From Flaccisagitta enflata (Eukaryota; Chaetognatha; Sagittoidea; Aphragmophora), in contig OZ231126.1 of NCBI GenBank assembly GCA_965153355.1, positions 56,420,001-56,484,000 of the forward strand: 64,000 bases of DNA, written 5' to 3'. A program made the translations under genes and the position numbers. The notes below the pieces were generated by a model. The model had not been told where the DNA came from and searched no databases. It saw only the letters and a list, made by a program, of their open reading frames with translations. This document shows positions 11,301-18,988 of the stretch, one piece after another. Every line of letters begins with the position of its first letter. Within the stretch, counting starts at the first letter, position 1.

Positions 11301-13109
11301 ACGCGACTGTCGGCCTGTTGGGCTTTTTACTTCTGAGTGCAACATATATTTGTAGTCTTAAATAAGTTTTACTTGAACTCTTTGTTAAACGTTAAAATTT
11401 TATCAGTCTCAGTGAAGTGGATTGACTATAACATCAATTCATACAAAAATTATACAGTACGATGGGAGCAATGAGGACCTCAGATGGAAGGTCATTTCCT
11501 ACTGCACTCTCTTAATGAAGTAGCTTAAACTATGGTTTTTCTGAAAGCTAATGGGAAAGAGCTTTAAGTGAAGATAGTTTCATACCTCAAGCTGTAACTG
11601 TTGACCAAAAAGAAAAAAAGTGCAACACCTCTCAGGATCTGAACCCATGAATCTGAGGAGAACATTTGACCTCTTTCAAGTTTAGAACTCAGAGCTATTG
11701 CGCCACATACAGAAAATAAAAACAGATTATCAGTTTTGTTTTGAATCACTTGGTGTGGAATTTTGCATTCACTCAATACCTTGGACCAGCAGCTTCCTTA
11801 AAACAGTAAGAATATAGAGGGCCCTCTTTGTACTGCTCTTATTGCCCTCACCGTACTGTAGCTAATACAGGGAATACCGCGCCAAGGGGGACAAAAGAAA
11901 ACGTCATATTTCTGCTTTAAAAAATCATATCACATTTCTGAAAAAAACCTCAAAAAGATGTGAACAGACAGTTTTTTGTAGTAAAAATGTCATAGGCAAA
12001 ATTCAAAAAGTGTGGTCTCAGTCATAAGTCAAAGAGAAAGCACAGATTTTACAATGAGCCTTTTTCACCATTAATAGGTTCCGGGAGAGATCACTTATTC
12101 TATTCCTGCTTTTGAATGGATTGAGCTAAAAAGCTGGGGATGGTCTTGAATTAAAGATGATTTGATAAAGAATAGGAAAATTACAAAAAATTGAGTGATA
12201 TATGAAAATTTGATTGGATCAGAGAGTGTGATGTGGCTAATTGCATGATGAACAATGTTTTCAGACAGATTAAACAGCCTGTAATCATGCTAATTACTGA
12301 CAAATTCTGTTTCAAAGTAAAAATATTCTGATCTTCAGCAAAAACTACTTAAAATAAACTTTTCCCAGCATTTTTGATTGATTTTTTAAGATTCTGGACT
12401 AAAATGAACAGAGGTGAGTACATTGATATCACTAAAAATGGACCAAATAGCCAAAAAATCATGCCTAACTAAGTGCTAAAAATGACATCAAACTTTTGCC
12501 AAAAAGTCTTTCAGTTTTTTTTGAAAAAAAAAATGTCTGAAATTATCTTTCTAGATCTGTTTTCAGAATATAGGTTGCATTTCTGGAAGCAGAAATATGT
12601 CGTTTTCTTTTGTTCCTTTTGGCGTGGTATTCCCTGTAGTATTTACATCTTGAGGTCAATTAATCTTTTATCTCTCCAAAAAACTAAAAGAAAGAATTCT
12701 TTTTAGAGTAAAAGTTAATCGATTTTATCCACTCAAGAATGATCACTAAGCAACACAGTCTATTTCGTTTCGGAAAAGCTTTTTTTCAATTATTAAGACG
12801 CGACTCTGTCTATTGGTTGGTCCGGCGCGTGGTGTTTTAGGTGTTATAGGTGGTTATGGGGTGGTTGGTTGGTCGCTGGTCTGCATCGAGGGTGGGTTTG
12901 GTCCACGGTGCGGCGGAAGCACTGCTTGTTTTCGGAGTTCACATATGGTTTTTGTCCACGTGCAAATCCTAGGCGGCTTTCTACTGTTTTTATCACTTTC
13001 TCTGCCCAACCGTTGTAAGTCGTAGCTCACCTCTGATCTCTTCGAGTTGCTGTTCCTCTTCAGAAATAGTCACTGTTCGCGTCGATGATGTTGGATGCTT
13101 AGAACTCAT
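2709..13109 (-). CDS. Five-exon host gene; predicted 271-aa protein with two RHIM-like repeats
   Basis: I assembled this by hand from five minus-strand exons: 13109-13031, 10489-10415, 10316-9975, 5890-5670 and 2807-2709. All four introns are GT-AG. The first three junctions are phase 1 and the last is phase 0, and the joined frame is open for 271 codons to a TGA at 2711-2709. The ATG at 13109 has A at -3. Residues 1-60 are charged and probably disordered. Residues about 70-150 look helical and acidic/basic and match no family I recognise. Residues 191-215 and 236-260 are a repeated unit with the pattern I-x-V-x-[VI]-G-x4-[IV]-G-x-x-N-x3-I-I, which resembles the RHIM core. Function is inferred only: a possible amyloid-type signalling or adaptor protein. 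The introns are full of mobile elements. Upstream non-coding exons or an alternative last exon are possible. No transcript evidence is available here. Confidence 0.68.
3131..3367 (+). mobile_element. HINE/DINE-1-like element with GGTC array
   Basis: It starts AGTCGCGTGCTACGC and ends CCGGCCTTG. The core is a long GGTC tetranucleotide array (about 3165-3238). It lies in intron 4 of the RHIM-like gene. The open frames rich in VGRS here are translations of the array. Confidence 0.8.
3770..3977 (-). mobile_element. HINE/DINE-1-like element, minus orientation
   Basis: Read on the plus strand it starts AAGGCC.GATACACGGCTACCCCAGTCGCG, has a GACC-type core, and ends GTAGAGTCGCGCAGCACGCGA. Same architecture as the copy at 3131, inverted. 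Confidence 0.8.
4099..4627. repeat. Possible inverted-repeat element
   Basis: A hairpin ACCACTCAAG..CTTGAGTGGT (4099-4129) recurs in inverted, diverged form at about 4596-4627. The interior is AT-rich. I found no target-site duplication, so this is a weak call. Confidence 0.35.
4728..4810. repeat. (TGAA)n microsatellite
   Basis: About 20 near-perfect TGAA units. The repeated HSFI open frames are shadows of this array. Confidence 0.95.
5286..5338. repeat. (CT)n microsatellite
   Basis: A pure CT run immediately left of the element starting at 5351. Confidence 0.95.
5351..5560 (+). mobile_element. HINE/DINE-1-like element, near-consensus copy
   Basis: It starts with the perfect hairpin AGTCGCGT-GCT-ACGCGACT, followed by CTACACCCCGCTTTGTCGG, a CCGT/CGGT core, a T-rich middle, CCCGCACGCGACTGGGG and TCCGGCCTTG. 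This is a good reference for the family. Confidence 0.85.
5670..5890 (-). CDS. Exon 4 of the RHIM-like gene (first repeat)
   Basis: 221 bases, entering in phase 1 and leaving in phase 0. The acceptor reads AAATTCTAG and the donor GTATCT at 5669. It encodes residues 166-239, with the first repeat at 191-215 (core AKIGTKNEATII) and the first four residues of the second. An in-frame ATG at 5870 could serve as an alternative start, but the frame is open through the acceptor and joins exon 3 without a shift. Confidence 0.66.
6246..6575. mobile_element. hAT-like MITE with 8-bp target duplication
   Basis: The terminal inverted repeats are CAG[AG][CG]GTGTATA[AT]AGTTGAGC (about 21 bp, four mismatches). 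The element is flanked on both sides by the identical octamer CAATTTTT (6238-6245 and 6576-6583). CAG-type ends with an 8-bp duplication are typical of hAT elements. It has no transposase. It lies in intron 3 of the RHIM-like gene. Confidence 0.8.
7000..7410. mobile_element. TA-target MITE
   Basis: Inverted ends CTAT[AG]CGAATTAAAAA.. (about 28 bp) are flanked by TA on both sides (6998-6999 and 7411-7412). The interior is non-coding. TA duplication and short ends fit a Tc1/mariner-type non-autonomous element. Confidence 0.7.
7413..9019. other. AT-rich intronic DNA
   Basis: This lies in intron 3 of the RHIM-like gene. I see no exon with matching phase and no element with clear ends. Confidence 0.5.
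9020..9391 (-). mobile_element. HINE-like element with AATGTTAAAA core
   Basis: On the plus strand it starts CAAG..CAGTCGCGTGC and ends GTAGAGTCGCGTGCATGCGACT, the family ends in minus orientation. Most of the core (about 9090-9330) is a degenerate AATGTTAAAA array, with a short GGAC stretch only near the hairpin end. Confidence 0.7.
9975..10316 (-). CDS. Exon 3 of the RHIM-like gene (helical region)
   Basis: 342 bases, phase 1 at both ends. The acceptor reads TTTATTTGCAG and the donor GTAGGT. It encodes residues 52-165. A segment around GVKKEEVDALVEKGF followed by an acidic loop and a basic helix (SRKRVKRAIRRVLL) suggests a small helical domain of the SAM or helix-hairpin-helix size class, but I cannot assign it. 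The exon is clearly GC-richer than its AT-rich surroundings. Confidence 0.7.
10415..10489 (-). CDS. Exon 2 of the RHIM-like gene
   Basis: 75 bases, phase 1 at both ends. The acceptor reads TTTTTACAG and the donor GTAGGA. It encodes a lysine-rich stretch (AARKKKFEESRK) followed by a polar segment. Its small symmetrical size and the matching phase with exons 1 and 3 support it. Confidence 0.62.
10625..10805 (+). mobile_element. HINE-like element, truncated copy
   Basis: The hairpin start AGTCGCGTGTACGCGACT and a GGTC/CCGT core are present. The usual right end is missing before the next copy starts at 10806. Confidence 0.6.
10806..11319 (+). mobile_element. HINE-like element with GGAAG-array core
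   Basis: It begins AGTCGCACACGC and continues into a GTCC core, a middle shared with the copies at 32590 and 60097 (TTTTGCAGT.CTGTAGTAC), then a GGAAG/GGAAT array (11034-11256), and ends GCACGCGACTG.CGGCC. The array appears to have expanded inside the element. Confidence 0.55.
11455..11858. mobile_element. TA-target MITE, CAGTACG family
   Basis: The left end CAGTACGATGGGAGCAATGAG matches the inverted right end (CTCTTATTGCCCTCACCGTACTG), with TA on both sides (11453-11454 and 11859-11860). Related arms form the larger inverted structure at 28694-29515. Confidence 0.7.
11868..12636. mobile_element. TA-target foldback MITE, CAGGGAATACC family
   Basis: Long inverted ends start CAGGGAATACC[AG]CGCCAA and stay similar for at least 50 bp. 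TA lies outside each end (11866-11867 and 12637-12638). It sits 9 bp from the previous MITE. No coding sequence. Confidence 0.7.
13031..13109 (-). CDS. Exon 1 of the RHIM-like gene
   Basis: The exon starts at an ATG in good context (ACC before ATG) and encodes 26 residues plus one base, serine/threonine-rich and then glutamate-rich. The donor GTGAGC at 13030-13025 is strong. The next intron is about 2.5 kb and holds two TA-target MITEs and several HINE-like copies. Confidence 0.62.
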
Positions 13110-13854
13110 GGTAGAGCCTATGGTAGTGTAAGATGTAACATGTTTTTTCAAGAAATTTTGAGTCAAAGAGCTGTCAAGTTTCAATTCTTTAGGTTACTTA
13201 TGCGAAAGATATAAATCACGGACATTATCAGTTTCTGTTATCAGCAAAGAACTCATGAACGTGCAATTTCTTCGAAGTGTTGTCGGTAGTTGATAGACCG
13301 TGTATTTTCTACCAACCTTGTTCGATCCAACGGATGGATTCAGAGGAGGCAGAATTTGAAAATTTAGAAATCGAAATGATGGAAAGATAGTCTTTCTAAA
13401 TCCTAATTCTCAGAGGCGTGAGCAGTTTTTACTGAAATAGAAAAGGAAAAAAGGCATTAATTATAAAGTCAAGCCAGTTTTAAAAAAATTCTTCCAATTT
13501 TCATAACGGACTACAAAAGGGCAGAGAAGCGGAATCAGTCTACGACGCGATGAGGAGAAGATTCGTTTAAGGGACTCGCCATTTTCTTCCAAAGAAAGTG
13601 TGGAGTCAGGCTTGCATGCAACCTGTTGCGCAGGCGCAGAATCTGTCGCAAGATAAGGTAGGCAGTAGGCAGTTGTCAAACTAAACGTATAAACTAGTGA
13701 TAATGATAAAATTGCGGATGGCAGATCATGTTGAGGAGTCAGGGAGAAACATCTCATCAAAATTCGTTGACATATTGTTGTATCAACGATGCTGATTTTA
13801 GTTTTTTCCCTATCCCCTTACAGATTGGGAAATGATTAGGATACAACCTTTTCG
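13110..13854. other. Upstream region of the RHIM-like gene
   Basis: This should hold the promoter and any 5' UTR of the gene that starts at 13109. I see no clear TATA box or spliced leader exon. A 99-codon minus open frame (13461-13760) has no splice support and is not called. Confidence 0.4.
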
Positions 13855-14297
13855 AACAGCGGCCCTGAAGGGGCCGATGACCTATGCTTTCTCACATGGG
13901 GTAATTTCTCCTTCTTCTCCTCCTTCTCCTTCTTCTGCGTTACCCCCCCCCCCCGCCTTGAGACCCAAATTCCAGCCTCGAGGCCCATAACCCAGCCTAG
14001 AGGCCCAATTTCCATAATCTAGGCCTAGATCCCAGCCTCAGAGCCCAAATTATTGCCTACAGGCCCAAATCCCAGCCTCAAGGCCCAAATCCCAGCCCTA
14101 AGGCCCAGATCCCAGCCTAAAAGCTTGAATCTTAGCCCACAGACCCATATCCAAACCACTAGAAACAGAAGGAGAAATTTCCTCATGTGTGAAAGCATAT
14201 GCTATCGGCCCCTTTGGGGCCGCTGCTCTGCTCCCTCAACTTCAATCTCAACCTACTCAGGCAGGGCATGGGTACCGCTGACCATCTAACGCTTTTG
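13855..14297. mobile_element. Inverted-repeat element with 20-bp minisatellite core
   Basis: Arms of about 55 bp at 13857-13912 and 14169-14224 are inverted (CAGCGGCCC..GGGGCCGAT). Between them is a tandem array (about 13958-14130) of roughly 20-bp units of the type CAGCCT.AGGCCCAAATC. The right part continues to GGTACCGCTGACCATCT, as in the fragment at 1979-2098. No target duplication was found. Confidence 0.55.
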
Positions 14298-14550
14298 CGA
14301 CTGTTATATTCTATTTACAAAGTCATTCCACCTAATATGTATTAAACAACAAAATACCGAAGAAAAATGATATGAACGGAATAATGTACCCACCTTAAAA
14401 CTTATGGAGGAAAGCTTCATGAATATTATAAATCTCCATACAGACATTCTGTTGTGCCCCTATATACATGGGCGATGCCCGGTTTGCTATTGAATTGGTA
14501 CTCTGTAGTATTAAAAAGCAATATCAGGTCTTGTTCAGGATTTTTTAACA

Positions 14551-15276
14551 TCCCTGGATTAACGGTTTTGGTTCTACCAACCCAGGTAAAAGGTGGTTGT
14601 TGGTTAAATGTCCATTTTTTTGTCACTTTGGCCTCAAAACTAGGCCACTTCGCCCTTGAAATCGGACCTAAAAACCATGAAACTCTAGCTTTGAAAGACT
14701 CTCAAGTCTTGATAAATAAAGATAGAAATATGCCGATTGCGCCACTGATTAGCTCTTGAGCAGAAGTTTGGTTTGCCCATGAATTTTAAGTCAATTTTCA
14801 ATTTGGAAGTGGCCTTATTATTCATTAGATAATATCCTACATGACTTAAAATTTTACTTTTTTCACCTGCTTTGAGAGTGAATAAGATTTTTTTTGAGGC
14901 CGTATTGATCAAATTTTCTAGGGTCTGTTAGAGCATCAAAAATTTTTCATTTTGGTCATCAATCTTTTAAAGGTTGGTCCATTCAAAGGTGAGAAATGAT
15001 TAAAAACATGAAAAATGTCCAAATTTCCTCCGGATTTCATGCTGCAAAAGAACCCTCACATGCCACATCTTTAAACCTCTTTCAAATCTAGACAAATAAA
15101 GATAGAGATATGCGGATTGCACCACTGGTTACCGCTTGAGCTCTAGTTTAATAATATCATGGATTATAGGTTCGATTTTTAAGGCGAAGTGGCCTAATTT
15201 TGAGGCCGAAGTGGACATTTTCCCAACAGGCACCTTTTACCCACGATGGTAAAACCAAAACCGTTACTCCAGGGAA
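14551..15276. mobile_element. Foldback element
   Basis: Inverted arms start CCCTGGA[TG]TAACGGTTTTGG and continue for about 130 bp with roughly 80% similarity by eye (14551-14685 and 15145-15276). An additional direct repeat (ATAAAGATAGA.ATATGC.GATTGC) occurs at 14714 and 15096. No coding sequence and no target duplication found. Confidence 0.5.
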
Positions 15277-15285
15277 GGTAGAAAA

Positions 15286-15896
15286 GGCAATCATCTAGAA
15301 TCCGGGATTGAGATTTTCAGAGGCTTTTTGTTTCTGTAGGACTCGGGCGAGCTCGACGTTGGTTATTGACGTTCTTTATACACTGTTTATGTTTAGGGTT
15401 AGGGGTGGGTTTAGGGTTAGGAGTTGGGTTAGGGTTAGTAGTGAGGTTAGGGTAAGGATTAGGAGGGTTAGGGTTAGGGTTAGGGTTAGGGTTAGGTTAG
15501 AGTTAGGGTTAGGTTAGGGTTAGGTTAGGTTAGGGCAGGGGTTAGGTTAGGTGGGTTGGGTTAGGTGGGTTAGGGTGGGTTAGGTTAGGTAGGTTTAGGG
15601 ATAAGGGTTAGGGCAGATAAGGAGGTGGTGTTAGGGTTAGGACTTAGGGGTTAGGTTAGGACTGGGGTTAGGTGGGGGTTAGGCTAGTGGCTGGGGTTAG
15701 GTTAGGATGGGGTCAGGGTAGGTTAAGGGTTAGGTTAAGGTTAGGTGCAGGGTTAGGGGTGGGGTTAGGGTTAGGGGTGGGGTTAAGGGTAGGGGTGACG
15801 TTAGTTGTTTTAGATCATGTCAATTTCAATTGAGCTTTTTCATCATGCGTCTTTGATAAAACAGTTTTACTCAATCCCGGATACTAGATGATAGCC
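15286..15896. mobile_element. MITE carrying a TTAGGG-like array; 7-bp target duplication
   Basis: 27-bp inverted ends start GGC[AT]ATCATCTAG[AT]ATCC (two mismatches) and are flanked by the perfect heptamer TAGAAAA (15279-15285 and 15897-15903). The interior is dominated by the telomere-like repeat described separately. No transposase. Confidence 0.8.
15394..15800 (+). repeat. Degenerate TTAGGG-type array
   Basis: Variants of TTAGGG, with TTAGG and TTAGGGG spacings, run on the plus strand. They match the animal telomere unit but are degenerate and enclosed within the MITE ends, so this is an internal array. Confidence 0.85.
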
Positions 15897-15903
15897 TAGA
15901 AAA

Positions 15904-16621
<718 letters not shown>

Positions 16622-16990
16622 ATAGGAGCCATGTTATGCGATTGCTACCCTTTTCATTTTTGCGTTGAAAGTCGAAGGTGGTTCAATTTGTCAGGTTTTC
16701 TGGCCGTTATTTTGCCATATCAAAGATGTATACTTTCTGTCTCTCTTACTGTTCGACGATAGTCTTTCTCCTGCCCCAAAGGTGGTTCTCACGGTCTCCT
16801 CATCTTCTTGTTGGCGTCTTCTTGTTGGCGTCTTCTTGTGTGCGTCTTCTTCTTGGCGTCATGGTGCTGAAGACTGCGACAACATCATTTGGTTCAATAA
16901 ACTGCGGTAGAAAAGCAATAAACACTTTGATGCCAGATTGGCGCACGAACGACAAAAGTAACAAAGGACGAGAGGGAATGAAAGGAAATA

Positions 16991-17311
<321 letters not shown>

Positions 17312-17612
17312 AAATAGATTGATGATATAATACATGCATTTCTGTAACTTTTTGACAAATGTGCTTCACCAAAGCTTAGAATCCGAGGAGTTTTATTCAT
17401 GTCATATAAAAAAGAAAAAAAACGCACATCTACAAGTGTCGATGCGTTTGCGAGTCAGTTAGTCAGTCTGTCTGACGGTCTGTATGTCTGTCTCTTTGTC
17501 TGTCTGTCTGTCCTACGGCCGAATTCTTTCTCTCTCTCTCTCTCTCTCTCGTCTTTTCCTCCCATCCATCGGTTTTCGACAAAACGGTTTTTGAATTTCT
17601 TTTGTTTTCCAG

Positions 17613-17954
17613 ATTTTGTTAACGAGGCGAAGATGGAGCCAAAAGCGGATTTTCGAGAGACAACGGAATCTGCTAATCAGCCTAATGAAGATGAAGGAGG
17701 AAAAAGAATGAAAGAAGGAAAGAAGAGTCAAGACATGAGGAGGATGAGCATGGAGGAAGATGGAAGGGAGAGAAAAACAGATATCGCTTGACGCAGAACA
17801 AGACCAGATGTATATACGGCTGCATATATTGGATGAGTTGGTTTGGGGTATGGCCAGAGGTAGGAGCAGTGGGGCGCTGAAGTTGGGACCTGCAAGGTTA
17901 TCTGGACCGGGGCAGCGAGGCAGAGTCAACCATAAACACAAAAAGAATAAAAAT
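17613..17954 (+). pseudogene. Candidate exon with an internal frameshift
   Basis: A good acceptor (TTTTGTTTTCCAG) precedes 17613 and a strong donor (GTGAGT) follows 17954. Two overlapping open frames cover the interval: one from the acceptor to a TGA at 17789, the second from about 17760 to the donor. Both are polar, the second with a basic tail (HKHKKNKN). A single indel near the A-run at 17774-17778 would explain the pattern. No partner exons were found, and the frames could equally be fortuitous. Confidence 0.3.
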
Positions 17955-18301
17955 GTGAGTAAATAACTTTGTCAAAAAAAGTGAACATCATATTTTTTAA
18001 TGTTTCACAATTCACATCCAAGCAAGGAGAAAAAAGAATAATTTCATGACCATTTTTAAGCTCTGTGCATTTCTTAATCTGTTTATTGCAGATGTTCACC
18101 TCTTGCCTCTAGTCGTGTTTAGCGACCATCAAAATTTAAAAAGAGATTGTGAGAAAACTTACTTTTATTGGAAAACTTTTCGTTTTTTTTTGTTCATTTC
18201 ATGATAATGTAGCCAAGTATTTTATGACAACTATTCCATTCCATGCGACTGATTGCGTATTCCTTACTTTTTTGCGTATTTCTTACTCTTTACAATATTG
18301 T
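17955..18301. other. AT-rich spacer left of the retroelement
   Basis: No gene is visible. AGTCGTG..GCGACC near 18112 may be a worn trace of the HINE-like hairpin. Confidence 0.4.
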
Positions 18302-18855
18302 TGTGAAGAACCGTAGAAAATACTGTCTCGTACCGTCATTAGGATCTTGCCGTCCACGCAACTTCCGACTGAAGACGCCACTTCCGGTTTGAATACGCCA
18401 TCGCAACGCCTAACACGCCGATAACGTCACTTCCGGTGGCGCTGATTCCAACGTCAGTCTGTGGATGCTATCTCTAATCACTAGGTAAGAAAGTGTATTT
18501 AAACTATTATATACAGGGAGAGAAAGAGAGAGAAACAGAAGAGAGAGGGGGGGGGGAATTGGTTAATGCCTACCAACTAACTAGCTAGTGTGTATCATTA
18601 GTAACTACCTCAATCAATTCAAATCAATTGTCAACAAATGTAGCCAAGTACACTCACCACAGGTTCCACTGTAATCCCCAAAGTGCTTCCAGGTTGAATT
18701 GCTTGTTAAAATACACTGATTAACTGAAAGAAAGAATGCATCCAGAGAATCAAGTATATCACCACAAGCAAATGAACGGCAACGCCAACGAGAGGACAAT
18801 GAAACAAATCGCAGTATAAAGGCGCCAAATGCCAAAATATCAACGATATCACACA
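18302..18855 (-). repeat. Probable 3' LTR
   Basis: On the minus strand the segment starts TGTGTGATATC directly after a purine run (GGGGGGAC) and can end at CTTCACA, giving TGTG..CACA ends. A TATA-like TATATAATA lies at 18514-18506. The partner LTR is not in the window, so the left boundary is a proposal. Confidence 0.45.
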
Positions 18856-18868
18856 GTCCCCCCGTTGG
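18856..18868 (-). promoter_or_regulatory. Candidate polypurine tract
   Basis: Minus-strand AACGGGGGGAC lies immediately before the proposed LTR start, as expected for the plus-strand primer of reverse transcription. The run is short, so the call is tentative. Confidence 0.4.
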
Positions 18869-18988
18869 AATCCCATTCCAACCCAGTCACACCGTCCCGC
18901 CTCAAAAAAAAGAACGAGGAGAGACCAAGGATCAAGTCACCTGAACGAGCGGACGAACGGACGGCGAGAGGAGCGGCGCGAGACGCGC

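Noticed and set aside
12799-12830. HINE-like element start (ACGCGACTCTGTC.. with GGTTGGTCC)
   Set aside because: Too short and degraded. No right end found before exon 1 of the gene.
13461-13760. 99-codon minus-strand ORF upstream of the RHIM-like gene
   Set aside because: No splice sites in phase with exon 1 and no recognisable motif.
15394-15800. Chromosome end (telomere)
   Set aside because: The TTAGGG-like array is degenerate, has non-telomeric DNA on both sides and lies inside MITE ends with a target duplication.
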